Numbered from the stretch's first letter, positions 35,365 to 45,540 are shown. The stretch: DNA of 64,000 nt from Chthonomonas calidirosea T49 (GCF_000427095.1 NC_021487.1:1-64000), one strand, 5' to 3'. Numbers and translations: made by a program. The notes: a model not told the origin generated them from the letters alone.

Positions 35365-36740
35365 GCGGAACGCGACTTTTCGGCACGGATGGCGTGCGTG
35401 GAGAAGCCAACGTTAGCCTAACACCACAGCTCGCTTTGCACTTGGGGATGGCAGCGGGAGAGTTTTTGCGCCAGCAGGCCCTGCTTGAAGGGCCTGCCAA
35501 ACGTCCTGAAGTGCTGGTTGGGCGCGATACACGGCTTTCCGGCGAGATGCTTCAGGCCGCATTGGCCTCGGGTTTCGCCTCTATGGGGATAGATGTGGTG
35601 GATGTGGGGGTGATGCCAACGCCTGGAGTCGCCCGATTGGTTCTTCTACGTAAAGCGGTGGCGGGCGCCGTCATCTCCGCATCTCATAACCCCTATTACG
35701 ACAACGGCATCAAGTTTTTAGGGAGCAACGGCAAGAAGTTGCCGGATGCCATGGAAGATACTATTGCCTCTCACATCCCCCTGCTCGAATCGCTGCCAAG
35801 AGTAAAAGGGGCAGAGATAGGCCGTATCCGCACCGATACCTCTCTCGCGGAAGCCTATGCCCAGTGTGTAAAGGAGACCCTCCGTTCCCTCGGCTCCAAG
35901 CCCTTGGCGGGCTTGAAGCTGGTGCTAGATTGTGCCAATGGGGCTACCTATGCGCTAGCCCCATCTATTTTTGGGGACCTTGGGGCCGAGGTGGTGGTGT
36001 TGAACGCGAACCCCGACGGAGTCAATATCAATCGGGAGTGCGGCTCGACACATCCGGAACCGCTCGCCAAATCAACACAGTATCACAAAGCCCATGCCGG
36101 CCTTGCTTTTGATGGAGATGCCGATAGGGTTATCATGGCCGATGAGCAAGGGCGGGTTGTAGATGGAGACCGAATTATGGCTATTCTCGCCCTGCAAATG
36201 GCTCATGAAGACCGCTTACCAGGCCGTATTGTGGTCGCAACCGTTATGAGCAATGTTGGGCTTGAGCAGGCTTTAGAGAGAGAAGGAATACGCCTACATC
36301 GCACCGATGTGGGGGATAGATATGTGGCCGAAGCTATGGATGCTTTGGGGGCGGGGTTAGGGGGTGAACAGAGTGGGCACATCCTGTTGCCGCATCTTAG
36401 TCCAACGGGCGACGGCATGATCACGGGCTTGCAGGTTCTCTCGATCATGGTGCAAACCGGCAAATCCCTTTCGGAGCTGGCCAGTGTTGTGCAGACCTGC
36501 CCTCAAATCTTACGTAATGTGCGAGTACAAGACCGACAGGCCTGGCGCAACGACGCGGTTATACAACAAGCTATCGAACGGGCTCGAAAGCGCTTAGGAC
36601 GCGACGAGTGGCTGTCGGTACGGGCTTCGGGCACCGAGCCACTGGTGCGTGTGATGGCGCAAGGCACCGATGCTACCCTCGTGCAGTCGGTGGTCGAAGA
36701 GATTTGTACCCTTATTGAAACACGCTGTGGTCTCTCCTGA
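35361..36740 (+). CDS. glmM: Phosphoglucosamine mutase
   Basis: The 459-residue product interconverts glucosamine 6- and 1-phosphate on the way to UDP-GlcNAc. It begins RLFGTDGVRG. It carries the phosphoserine loop ISASHNP (S108), the metal loop DGDADR, GGEQSGH, and the phosphate-binding RASGTEPLVRV at the C-terminus. The start is TTG at 35361, overlapping the grpE stop (TTGA), which suggests translational coupling of a chaperone gene to an envelope-precursor gene. Confidence 0.93.
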   Translation: MSGTRLFGTDGVRGEANVSLTPQLALHLGMAAGEFLRQQALLEGPAKRPEVLVGRDTRLSGEMLQAALASGFASMGIDVVDVGVMPTPGVARLVLLRKAVAGAVISASHNPYYDNGIKFLGSNGKKLPDAMEDTIASHIPLLESLPRVKGAEIGRIRTDTSLAEAYAQCVKETLRSLGSKPLAGLKLVLDCANGATYALAPSIFGDLGAEVVVLNANPDGVNINRECGSTHPEPLAKSTQYHKAHAGLAFDGDADRVIMADEQGRVVDGDRIMAILALQMAHEDRLPGRIVVATVMSNVGLEQALEREGIRLHRTDVGDRYVAEAMDALGAGLGGEQSGHILLPHLSPTGDGMITGLQVLSIMVQTGKSLSELASVVQTCPQILRNVRVQDRQAWRNDAVIQQAIERARKRLGRDEWLSVRASGTEPLVRVMAQGTDATLVQSVVEEICTLIETRCGLS

Positions 36741-36781
36741 TACTAACGAAGTCTAAGAACCCACCGAAAGGATATACGCTT

Positions 36782-37678
36782 ATGTTACAACGGCAACGGA
36801 CTCTCGTTTTAGTTGCTGCCACGCTCGCTCTGGTGTTTTCCAAACCGGCCGTGCAGGCGCTTCCTCAAACGGTCTCCGACGACGTCACGGTGCAGAAGAA
36901 CGTGCCTTATGGTGAAGTGGATGGCGTTAAGCTGCTAATGGATGTCTACTTACCTAAAACGGCATCGGGAAAGCATCCTGGCATCGTTTTGGTACACGGA
37001 GGCGGTTGGGTAGGAGGGGACAAAGTATTCTATGCGAATATCGGAAAGGCTTTTGCAGAGCAAGGCTACGATGCTTTTTCGGTGAACTATCGGCTAGCGC
37101 CAAAATTTCACTACCCCGCGCAACTCGACGATGTTCAGCGAGCTGTTCGTTTCCTACGCGCCCATGCAGCCGATTACGATCTCGATCCGGATCGGATAGG
37201 CGCTATGGGCGATTCCGCCGGGGGCTATCTTGTAGCGTTTCTGGGCTTGCGCGACACACGGGATAATAGCGACCCTGCATTGGCGAACTACAGCAGTAAG
37301 GTAGAGTGCGTTGTGGACTTTTATGGCCCTACCGACTTCACCATACCGCCAGAGCAGGCACATCTCAACGCTTTTGTGGAGAACTTACTGACAATGTATT
37401 TTGGAAAGAAGCCTGGGGAGGACCCTGCGCTCTATCGGGAGGCGTCGCCAGTGGTTTATGCCAGCAAGGATGCGCCGCCTTTTCTCATTTTGCAGGGAAC
37501 GGCGGATACGCTCGTGCCGCCCGATCAGTCGGAACGACTTTACGATGCGCTTCACAAAGCTGGGGCAAATGTGACACTTCTATTGGCCTATGGCCTTCCT
37601 CATGCCTTTCTCAGCCCCCAGCCCGATTTCTATTTTGATATCGCAAAGAAGTTTTTCGATCGCTATCTGAAACCTTAA
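36782..37678 (+). CDS. Secreted esterase/lipase-like hydrolase (HSL type)
   Basis: The 298-residue product has a signal peptide (LVLVAATLALVFSKPAVQA). A hormone-sensitive-lipase-type hydrolase follows: oxyanion motif HGGGWVGG, nucleophile GDSAGGYLV, acid in GTADTLVPP and His in GLPHAFLSP. It is likely exported and acts on small esters, with the substrate unknown. AAAGGA precedes the start. A strong terminator follows. Confidence 0.88.
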   Translation: MLQRQRTLVLVAATLALVFSKPAVQALPQTVSDDVTVQKNVPYGEVDGVKLLMDVYLPKTASGKHPGIVLVHGGGWVGGDKVFYANIGKAFAEQGYDAFSVNYRLAPKFHYPAQLDDVQRAVRFLRAHAADYDLDPDRIGAMGDSAGGYLVAFLGLRDTRDNSDPALANYSSKVECVVDFYGPTDFTIPPEQAHLNAFVENLLTMYFGKKPGEDPALYREASPVVYASKDAPPFLILQGTADTLVPPDQSERLYDALHKAGANVTLLLAYGLPHAFLSPQPDFYFDIAKKFFDRYLKP

Positions 37679-37687
37679 CATCAAAAT

Positions 37688-37715
37688 CCCTCCGTAGCCA
37701 ACAGGCTACGGAGGG
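37688..37715. terminator. Bidirectional terminator hairpin
   Basis: CCCTCCGTAGCC and GGCTACGGAGGG form a perfect 12-base stem with an AACA loop. It lies between the convergent esterase and glutamate dehydrogenase genes and probably serves both. Confidence 0.8.
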
Positions 37716-37725
37716 TTGCACCGAA

Positions 37726-39057
37726 TTAGGGATAGATGCCTCGCGTGGTGGTGGCATCGGCAACGCGTCTCACTCCAATGAGGTAAGCAGCGAGGCGCAT
37801 ATCCACGTCTTCACGGCGCGCCATGCTGCGCACATCGCGATAGGCCCGTTCCATAATGGCCTCCATTTTTGCATTGACCTCCTCTTCTTGCCAGAAGAAG
37901 AACTGCAGATCTTGCACCCATTCGAAATAGGAGACCACAACACCACCGGCGTTAGCCAGAACATCGGGGACGAGAAAGATACCGCGTTGGTGGAGAATAC
38001 GGTCTGCCGCCGGTGTGGTGGGGCCATTGGCGCCCTCTACAATAATTTTTGCGCGGATGCGCCCGGCATTTTCTGTGGTGATCTGGTTTTCAACGGCAGC
38101 TGGCACAAGCACATCCACTTCTAGCTCAAGCAGCTCTTTGCCACCTATCTTCTCGCCGCCGGTGTGCGTGGTCAGGGTGCCGTCGCGGTTAGCGCACTCT
38201 TGCAGAGCGGGAATGTCAAGCCCGTTGGGGTTGTAGATGCCGCCGAGCGCATCGCTTACGGCCACCACTTTGGCCCCCATCTGGTGGAAGATTTTGGCAG
38301 CAGCGCTGCCTACGTTTCCAAAGCCTTGAATTGCTACCGTGGCCCCCTGCAGTTGGCGACCGTACTCTCGCAGCGCCTCGCGGGCCATCACCACGATGCC
38401 TCGCCCCGTGGCATCGTTGCGCCCTTCAGAGCCGCCCACGGAGACGGGTTTGCCCGTGACGACGGCAGGAACCGTGCGCCCACAGCTCATGGAGTAGGTA
38501 TCCATGACCCATGCCATGATCTGGGCGTTGGTGCCCATGTCGGGCGCTGGAATGTCGGTATCCGGGCCTATGACGATGCTGATCTCTGAGGTGTAACGAC
38601 GTGTAAGCCTCTCTAACTCGCCTATCGAGAGCGTTTTGGGGTCACAGACCACACCGCCTTTGGCTCCGCCAAAGGGGATGTTGACGATGGCGCACTTCCA
38701 TGTCATCCACATGGCAAGCGCGCGCACCTCATCAAGGTCTGTTTTGGGGCTGAAGCGAATGCCTCCTTTGCTTGGCCCTCGGGCAAGGTTGTGCTGCACA
38801 CGATAGCCCGTGAAGATTCTGATGGAGCCATCGTCCATTTTAACGGGGAAGTGAACGGTGAGCTCGCGTTCCGGATGTTTCAAGATTTCGTGTAGGCCGG
38901 GGTCGAGTTCGAGATAACGGGCTGCGATGTCAAGCTGATGAAGGGCGTTTTCGTAGGGATTGGTGCTTTCAAGAGGTTCGGAGAGAGCGGTTGTCATGTG
39001 CTGTCGGTCCATGGAAGGCAGAGGGTTTTCTGCCGTTGTTACGGTTTGTGTGCTCAA
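37726..39057 (-). CDS. gdhA: Glutamate dehydrogenase (Glu/Leu/Phe/Val dehydrogenase family)
   Basis: The 443-residue product has the substrate region GYRVQHNLARGPSKGGIRF, catalytic lysine region IPFGGAKGGV, PDMGTNAQIM, and the Rossmann motif VAIQGFGNVGSAAAKIF. It interconverts glutamate and 2-oxoglutarate with NAD(P). TTG at 39057 is chosen because GAGGAGG lies 6-7 bases upstream; longer starts lack a ribosome site. The first 40 residues are variable. Confidence 0.92.
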   Translation of the reverse strand: MSTQTVTTAENPLPSMDRQHMTTALSEPLESTNPYENALHQLDIAARYLELDPGLHEILKHPERELTVHFPVKMDDGSIRIFTGYRVQHNLARGPSKGGIRFSPKTDLDEVRALAMWMTWKCAIVNIPFGGAKGGVVCDPKTLSIGELERLTRRYTSEISIVIGPDTDIPAPDMGTNAQIMAWVMDTYSMSCGRTVPAVVTGKPVSVGGSEGRNDATGRGIVVMAREALREYGRQLQGATVAIQGFGNVGSAAAKIFHQMGAKVVAVSDALGGIYNPNGLDIPALQECANRDGTLTTHTGGEKIGGKELLELEVDVLVPAAVENQITTENAGRIRAKIIVEGANGPTTPAADRILHQRGIFLVPDVLANAGGVVVSYFEWVQDLQFFFWQEEEVNAKMEAIMERAYRDVRSMARREDVDMRLAAYLIGVRRVADATTTRGIYP

Positions 39058-39325
39058 TGGATTCCTCCTCGAATCGCTACAATGGTCGAATGAAGACAGG
39101 TCAGCGGGAGACTTGCTCGTCCCCTTTGGCGTCGCTGCCAAAGGCCGCTGTCTGTCGTAACATCCGCCGTCTATATATTACTCTACGCAAAGGAGTTTAT
39201 GGGGTTTCCTTTGCTTTGATTTTTGGCAATTTCTTTTAGTGTTCCACAAATGGAACCTGGTTCGGACATATTTGGCAGGAAGCTACAATGAATTTGGAGA
39301 AACATCCTAATCAAACAAGAAAGCG

Positions 39326-40687
39326 ATGAGGAAGCCGATGCCGGAGAAGAGCCCCAATTTGCTTATTTTTGCCGTAGATAGCCTGCGCGCCGATCACTGC
39401 AGCTGCTACGGGTATCACCGCCTTACCACGCCCCATATAGATCGGCTTGCCGCCCGTGGGGTGCGGTTTCAAAACCACTTCAGCCCCTACATTCCCACAA
39501 CCCCAGCTTATACAACCATTCTAACCGGTCGTGATGTAATGGCACATGAGATGGTGTCACTCACTCCAAAAGGGCCTATCGCCCCTGATATCCCCACGCT
39601 GCCGGAGCTATTAAGAGAGGAGGCCGGTTACGCCTCGATCCGTGTAGGGTTTGCCGGAGATTTTTTTCGCGGATTCGACAAGTATGTCAGTTACGATGAG
39701 GGCTGGCTTGCTTGGCCCGACCGCCCGGCACGTAAGGCGGAGAATCTCAATCAGGTTGCTCTACCCGCTTTAGAGGAGCTTGTTCGCAATGGATCACCTT
39801 GGCTGCTCTTCATACGCCATATGGATCCTCACGCTCCCTACCTTCCTCCACCGCCCTTTGATAGCCTATTTTATGGCAAAGACCCCACCGATCCCAATTT
39901 GCCGGACACTATGGGCCCTGTGCGCAATTTTCCGCCGTTTGCCGACTTTCATCTTTCGTGGATGCCTGAGGGCATACGCGACATAGCTCATCCGGTGGCC
40001 ATGTACGATGGAGCGTTGGCCTATATGGACGCTTGTATCGCGGTTCTGTTAAATCGGCTCGAGGAGCTGGGTCAGGCCGAGGACACACTCATTGTTTTTA
40101 CCGCCGATCACGGGGAGACGCTCACTGAGCATGACTGCTACTTCGATCACCATGGGCTTTATGAACCCACCATCCATGTTCCGCTTATTCTCTGCCAGCC
40201 AAGTCGGCTACCGCAGGGGAAGCTGATCAGTGGTATTACGCTTCATCAGGATTTGGTCCCCAGCCTGTTGGAGTATGTTGGCCTTGAAGTGGCTGTAAAA
40301 GCCCGTACTTTCGACGGTAAAAGCGTTCTCCCGTTATTGAGAGGTGAGAGGGCAACAAACTACTCCGAGTTTTATCTCACCGAGTGCACCTGGATGAGAA
40401 AACGGGGTTGGCGAACGGCGGAGTGGAAGCTCATAGATGCTCTGGAACCAGATTTTCACCAGAAGCCACCTGTTGAACTATACAATCTTGTAGAGGATCC
40501 TGGAGAGAATGTGAACCTCGCAGAAAGGGAACCGGAGGTGCTGAATCTGTTGAAGAGACGGATGATGGCATGGGTGAACCGGCGTATTGATGAGACGGGC
40601 AAGCCGGACCCGATATTGCAGTATCATCTTGGTTTGGACAAGCGCATTGGTTCTATTGCCACCGCCAAGCGGCTTCAAGAGCGCTAG
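39326..40687 (+). CDS. Sulfatase-fold hydrolase lacking the formylglycine cysteine
   Basis: The 453-residue product has the alkaline phosphatase/sulfatase fold. Metal ligands are visible in FAVDSLRADH and FTADHGETLTEH, and a histidine in FDHHGLYEPT. The nucleophile motif C/S-x-P-x-R of sulfatases is replaced: the aligned segment reads IPTTPAYTTILTG, with Thr at the nucleophile and no Arg two after the Pro. The enzyme is therefore more likely a phosphodiesterase or phosphonate-type hydrolase than a sulfatase. There is no signal peptide. Just 12 bases separate it from the next gene. Confidence 0.82.
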   Translation: MRKPMPEKSPNLLIFAVDSLRADHCSCYGYHRLTTPHIDRLAARGVRFQNHFSPYIPTTPAYTTILTGRDVMAHEMVSLTPKGPIAPDIPTLPELLREEAGYASIRVGFAGDFFRGFDKYVSYDEGWLAWPDRPARKAENLNQVALPALEELVRNGSPWLLFIRHMDPHAPYLPPPPFDSLFYGKDPTDPNLPDTMGPVRNFPPFADFHLSWMPEGIRDIAHPVAMYDGALAYMDACIAVLLNRLEELGQAEDTLIVFTADHGETLTEHDCYFDHHGLYEPTIHVPLILCQPSRLPQGKLISGITLHQDLVPSLLEYVGLEVAVKARTFDGKSVLPLLRGERATNYSEFYLTECTWMRKRGWRTAEWKLIDALEPDFHQKPPVELYNLVEDPGENVNLAEREPEVLNLLKRRMMAWVNRRIDETGKPDPILQYHLGLDKRIGSIATAKRLQER

Positions 40688-40699
40688 AAAGGCCAACCG

Positions 40700-43600
40700 T
40701 TGTGCCGTCGTGCTTATTATCTAGGCTTCTTGGGTCTATGCGTGGGCTTTTTGTTGGCGCAAGAAAAAGGGTTGTATCCGTTCTCAGCCAAAAACGGCTT
40801 GCAGGGAGTGGATGTCGGGGCGCATCAAGCTGGAGAGCCGTTGATAGCCCATAATGATCCTCCCGACTTAGTGTTTGCTCTGCATGATTATGCAACTGAA
40901 GCCCGTTTAACAATGGGATTGGGAGGATGTTTTACAGCCAACAACCTGCCGGCACAGAACGGCCAGTTTGTTGGAATTGCACCAGCCGCCGGTCGTTTTG
41001 GAGGAATGATGGGTTTTCATACGACGGAGCAGGACGGTCATCCGTTACAGTTTGATACGATCGGTTTATTTAACAGAACAGGCTGGACCATTGCTTTCGA
41101 TCTCATGAATACTCAGCGGAACTGGACGGAATATCCTGGCAAGTACATTACCCTGCTTCGACTCGGCTCTGATGTCTCGAATTTGCAGATGGATATTGCC
41201 AATAGGGCACCTCGTGTTTTAGTGCAAACTTCCGGTTCTGCTTTGAAAGGGTCTACTTATCAGATCAGAGCGAACACGAAGTCGCGCCTTTCAGGCCTAT
41301 CGGCCAACTCCTGGCATCAGGTGATCATTACTTATGATGGCTCCAACCTATGGTTCTATATAGATAATAACTTGATCGGCAAACAGGCGATTTCGGAGAT
41401 GCCGCCTTTTTTCGGTCAGATGCTCTTGTTGGGTAATGCCCCTTCAAGGCCTGCCGGGCCGGAGTGGGTCTTATCGGACTTTCGCATCTACTGTTTGCCA
41501 CACTTTCCGGGTGCAAATGGGTTAGTTGAGGATACCGTTTCGACGGCAGAGCCGGTAAATGTCTTAGAGATACACACGGATAGACCTTTGGGGAAGCCGA
41601 TTAACCCGAAACTTTGCGGTTTATCGGGAGGATTGGTTTTAGGGCGTGATTCGTACTGGCGCTATCGAACGGGGTTTAAACTCCAGCGTGTTAACTCATG
41701 GATAGAGGCAACAATGATATCGTTGGGCCCACGTCCGGGGTATTGGCGTGGGCCGACCACAGGTCTCTATTTTTATACCGGTGTATGGGATAGAACCCTA
41801 CAGTATTTTTCTGAGGCAAATCAGGATATCTATTTTAATCTGGATGGGGCGCCGGATGTGAAGCTACTTGGTATTGAGTATGCGAGCGGCCGAGGTTATA
41901 ATCTCAAATCGGACCATTTGGGTTTGTCTGACTCGGTAGGTGTAGCATCTGAGGTTCCTTCTCTCTCCATTTCGGAACAAGACCCCACAGTGCGGACGTT
42001 GGCTAACATCTGGGCGGATATTCTCTACTACATCTTGGCTGTCAAACGTTTCTCTCCCTCAAAGCTGTATATTGGTTTTTACAACGAGCCCGATCTCACC
42101 TATCGAGCTCCAGGAACTACGGATCAGCCGGGTGGAGGGGCAGATATCTCAACGTTCTATCAGGTGGTAACGCACCTTATTCAAAATAACCCCAACTTAA
42201 AACCGTTTCTTGCACAAATAGACCATCCATTTTGGTTTGCAGGCGAGACCAGCGGGCCAGCCGATGGTGATATGACCAAAACAAAGGACGATCAGGTTGT
42301 CTCCGGAATTATTGCGCTAGCGGCAAGCAAAGGAGCTAATTGTCCTTTGGATGGCATAACGTACCATCAATACTCGCCCGATCCAAACGCTCTCGAGCTG
42401 ATGCGCAAGGCGGTAGATACCTATGCACAAGAGTATCATCTGGGAAAGCATTTGGCATTAGCGCTTGGTGAAACCTCGATGGATCCCCACTATGCGCCTA
42501 GAAACTATGGTCAAACGGCGAATTACAGTTATTTGGCATTTCAAAATACCCGTATTGCTGCTTACGGCGCGGTCTATAGGGCGATAGTCCTTTCGGAGGC
42601 ACAACGTTTGGGGTACGTGTTCAAATGTGACTATATTGGAGCGCTCGGCAATGGAGGAGGCCCGTGGAGTTATGACGGGAGATATAGCGCGGACAACCAT
42701 ATTTTTGCTACCGCTTGGGAGGACGTTTTGTGGAACCGCATGGCAAATTGGCAAGAGGTAGCTGTAACAAGCCGTGGGATAGAGTGTTATCCTCATGCCG
42801 CTATAAGCCCGGATGGTTTACGGTTAGGGGTTTATCTGGTCTACATGCGTACACGGCCCGATGTAACACCTACCTTGCGCCTGCGGCTTGGAAAAGCGTG
42901 GGTTAATGCACGGTGCTATCGTTGGGATGTAGACGATCAGAACAACAGCTTCTACGATGCCGGGGCCGATCAGGAGGGCCTAACCGAGTTAGGTCCGCCA
43001 AAAGTAGATGCGAATGGAGACGTAACGATAACCTTGCGGCCGTGCTCGATCTGTTATCTAGAATTTGACAAACGAGTACCTATTCCCACCTCTTCTAAAT
43101 TAGCCACGCCCCAACTGAAGGCGGTTCCGGTTTACGGAGGGGTCAATCTGTCATGGAGCGATGTTGGTGGTGCCGAAAGCTATGAGGTATGGCGCTTATG
43201 GCAGGATTCTAACGGCAAGTTGTGTACCTATCTCGTCTACCAGGGCAAGGGAACAACGGTTGACGATAGGGGTGACCTGGGTGGAGAGCCGGGTGCCATG
43301 CTCTCTCCGAAGCTTATGTATACCTATCGCGTCTACGCCATTGATCGCTGGGGAGATCGAAGCCCTGCGGCGACAGCAACGCTCACTCCTTTGGCTCAAC
43401 CCACCAACCAGCCTCCACCGAAGCCAACGGGTTTTGAAGTGACATGTATCTATGGCAGGGCTTGGCAAAATGTCGGTCTACAATGGAATCCGAGTACGGC
43501 GCCTGATTTCTATTGTTATCGTCTCTACGATGGCGATAACAACCTGTTGGCCATTTTGCCGCATCGGCAGAGCACGTGGTACTGGGTGGCCAACCTCAAA

Positions 43601-44029
43601 ACAGATACCAACTATCTTTTCCGGCTTGTCCAGGTCGATACGAGCGGTATAGAGAGTTTGGCGGCTATTCTCACGGTGACAACGGGTGCACAAAGAAAGG
43701 ACTTCTCGCGTTTCTGTTTTGCCCCTCCGTTACCTCCATCAAAGCCTCAAGTAGAGATAGACGGTCGCACGATAACGCTGAGATGGTCTAAAAGCCCAAG
43801 CCAGAATGTCATGGGCTATGTCGTCTATCGGCACGACGTATCGGCAGGTAGAACGGTGTTACTAGGCAGAACCGATTCGACCCAGTATCGAGATAGGGTA
43901 TCCGTTGGTGGCACCTACACCTACGAAGTCGTAGCAGTTACCAATACTGACCTTGGTGGAGGGAACCTGAGTCAGCCGGTGAAGATAACGGTAGAGGTTG
44001 CCGCTGTTCCTGTAGAGGAGAGCCCCTAG
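40700..44029 (+). CDS. Large secreted protein: LamG-like, GH39-like and fibronectin III domains
   Basis: The 1109-residue product has an N-terminal signal-like segment (YYLGFLGLCVGFLLA). A LamG/concanavalin-like domain lies at about residues 125-275. A TIM-barrel-like region at about 290-760 has two candidate catalytic glutamates, in FYNEPDLTYR and LALGETSMDP. Two or three fibronectin type III domains are in the last 320 residues (NLSWSDVGGAESYEVWR, WSKSPSQNVMGYVVYR). The NEP and GET pair suggests clan GH-A, near family GH39. The start is TTG at 40700. It may degrade or bind plant or microbial polysaccharide. Confidence 0.75.
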   Translation: MCRRAYYLGFLGLCVGFLLAQEKGLYPFSAKNGLQGVDVGAHQAGEPLIAHNDPPDLVFALHDYATEARLTMGLGGCFTANNLPAQNGQFVGIAPAAGRFGGMMGFHTTEQDGHPLQFDTIGLFNRTGWTIAFDLMNTQRNWTEYPGKYITLLRLGSDVSNLQMDIANRAPRVLVQTSGSALKGSTYQIRANTKSRLSGLSANSWHQVIITYDGSNLWFYIDNNLIGKQAISEMPPFFGQMLLLGNAPSRPAGPEWVLSDFRIYCLPHFPGANGLVEDTVSTAEPVNVLEIHTDRPLGKPINPKLCGLSGGLVLGRDSYWRYRTGFKLQRVNSWIEATMISLGPRPGYWRGPTTGLYFYTGVWDRTLQYFSEANQDIYFNLDGAPDVKLLGIEYASGRGYNLKSDHLGLSDSVGVASEVPSLSISEQDPTVRTLANIWADILYYILAVKRFSPSKLYIGFYNEPDLTYRAPGTTDQPGGGADISTFYQVVTHLIQNNPNLKPFLAQIDHPFWFAGETSGPADGDMTKTKDDQVVSGIIALAASKGANCPLDGITYHQYSPDPNALELMRKAVDTYAQEYHLGKHLALALGETSMDPHYAPRNYGQTANYSYLAFQNTRIAAYGAVYRAIVLSEAQRLGYVFKCDYIGALGNGGGPWSYDGRYSADNHIFATAWEDVLWNRMANWQEVAVTSRGIECYPHAAISPDGLRLGVYLVYMRTRPDVTPTLRLRLGKAWVNARCYRWDVDDQNNSFYDAGADQEGLTELGPPKVDANGDVTITLRPCSICYLEFDKRVPIPTSSKLATPQLKAVPVYGGVNLSWSDVGGAESYEVWRLWQDSNGKLCTYLVYQGKGTTVDDRGDLGGEPGAMLSPKLMYTYRVYAIDRWGDRSPAATATLTPLAQPTNQPPPKPTGFEVTCIYGRAWQNVGLQWNPSTAPDFYCYRLYDGDNNLLAILPHRQSTWYWVANLKTDTNYLFRLVQVDTSGIESLAAILTVTTGAQRKDFSRFCFAPPLPPSKPQVEIDGRTITLRWSKSPSQNVMGYVVYRHDVSAGRTVLLGRTDSTQYRDRVSVGGTYTYEVVAVTNTDLGGGNLSQPVKITVEVAAVPVEESP

Positions 44030-44150
44030 ATAAGAAAAGTTTTTTCATAGAGTCCATCTGTTTATGTCAGAAAACGCAATGTCATTGCCCTGAAAACCTT
44101 CCTAAAAAATATCTGTGGCATTCAGATAAGGCACTCTTGCAGACCTTTCA

Positions 44151-44179
44151 TTGCATGGCAATTAGAATTGTGATAGAAT
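44151..44179 (+). promoter_or_regulatory. Predicted promoter of the DUF1559 gene
   Basis: TTGCAT (44151-44156) and TAGAAT (44174-44179) are separated by 17 bases. The rest of the 240-base gap shows nothing else clear. The leader would be about 85 bases. Confidence 0.5.
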
Positions 44180-44269
44180 AGAGTGGAGTGGATAAGCACA
44201 GGAAGCAGATAGTTCCTGTTGTTCGCTCGCTAGTTACATTTCTATCTAGGCTTTAGGAGGTATAGGAAA

Positions 44270-45091
44270 ATGCGGCAAAAGCGAACCGCCTTCACGCTGA
44301 TCGAGCTCCTTGTTGTTATCGCAATTATAGCGATCCTTGCGGCGATCCTCTTCCCTGTCTTCGCCAAGGCACGCGAGCAGGCAAGGGCCATCAGCTGCCT
44401 GTCTAATCTCAAGCAACTTGGCTTGGGGATCATGATGTACGTTCAAGACTACGACGAGACGTTTCCGGTGCCAGATATGACCTATCTTGCAAACAACCCT
44501 ACAGATATCTGCGGTGAGGTTTACGGTGGGCATGGCTCTATTGGTACAGGAAACTACCAGGTTCCCGCAGCGGCCATTCAAAAGTACAGCATTGGAGGGC
44601 AGCTCTACCCCTATATCAAGAACTGGCAGCTGTGGGCATGCCCCAGTGATTCTGGGGTCACCACTCAGTGGCAAGTCAATCAGCGGTGGACTTCCTACCA
44701 CTATCGTTTCTTCTTCTATTCCGGGTTTGTAAGCACGAGTCCTTCTGGGTTGCCTGGAAATGCCGGAAACTGTGGCTCCGTTTTTGGCGCTCTGACGCCT
44801 GTGAAGGAGTCTTCACTTTCAAAACCTGCCGATACCTTCGTGTTTCATGAGCTATGGGTTTTTCACGACAATCGAACGCAGAATCTGCCATGGCTGAACG
44901 GCCAGAACCCACCCTCTGGCATGGCGCCCACAGCAAAAATGAACTTTACCTTTGCAGATGGACATGCTAAGTCGTTTCCAATTGACGACATCTTGTTAAG
45001 GGCACCCTGGTGGCCTGGACAAGGGTATGACTATCACTGGCCGCGATGTCCGGAGGCTACCGACCTCGGGTGTAGCCAATACGTTCCATAG
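44270..45091 (+). CDS. DUF1559 prepilin-like protein (H-X9-DG)
   Basis: The 273-residue product has a type II/IV pseudopilin N-terminus: [20 protein letters not shown], processed at a short leader by a prepilin peptidase. A DUF1559 domain follows, common in Planctomycetes and Armatimonadota, with a C-terminal [12 protein letters not shown] motif. It is probably part of an extracellular assembly or secretion structure. AGGAGG lies about 10 bases before ATG. A short membrane protein gene follows. Confidence 0.9.
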   Translation: MRQKRTAFTLIELLVVIAIIAILAAILFPVFAKAREQARAISCLSNLKQLGLGIMMYVQDYDETFPVPDMTYLANNPTDICGEVYGGHGSIGTGNYQVPAAAIQKYSIGGQLYPYIKNWQLWACPSDSGVTTQWQVNQRWTSYHYRFFFYSGFVSTSPSGLPGNAGNCGSVFGALTPVKESSLSKPADTFVFHELWVFHDNRTQNLPWLNGQNPPSGMAPTAKMNFTFADGHAKSFPIDDILLRAPWWPGQGYDYHWPRCPEATDLGCSQYVP

Positions 45092-45173
45092 CGAACATGC
45101 CGGGCTGGACGAGTCACTTTCACTCTCGGTGAGGGCGTGCGAGCCCTCATGCAGACTCTTGAGGAGGAAAGAG

Positions 45174-45446
45174 ATGGCAGATTGGAGGAGTCTAAAGGAG
45201 GTCTCACTTTCACCAACGGTAGGTGGGATCATCATCGTCGTGGTGGTGCTGATCGTGGCGTTTTTCCTTTGGCACTCTACGGGGAAGCCGGAGCCGAACC
45301 CACAGGTGGAGAACGCGATTCGCGCCGAGTTCGCCCGCCCAAACACGATCGGCATCGGAGCCCAGAAGCAAAACCAGAATCCCTATGGAGGAGGAAGTAC
45401 CGGAGGACTTCCTGCCCCTAGCACTATGCCGGGCGGAACCCGCTGA
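45174..45446 (+). CDS. Small single-span membrane protein
   Basis: The 90-residue product has one hydrophobic helix (GGIIIVVVVLIVAFFLWH, about residues 17-35). A Gly/Pro/Asn-rich tail (NPYGGGSTGGLPAPS) follows. GAGGAGG lies about 7 bases before ATG 45174. It follows the DUF1559 gene by 82 bases, so it may be a partner in the same assembly. No named family. Confidence 0.7.
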   Translation: MADWRSLKEVSLSPTVGGIIIVVVVLIVAFFLWHSTGKPEPNPQVENAIRAEFARPNTIGIGAQKQNQNPYGGGSTGGLPAPSTMPGGTR

Positions 45447-45540
45447 GCGCACTTGGTTTCAGGGCAAGACGCTTGTGCATTCAAAGCGAGAAAAAGATGC
45501 GCCGTTCCCATATCCTAGTGGGATGGTAGTAAGAAGAGAG

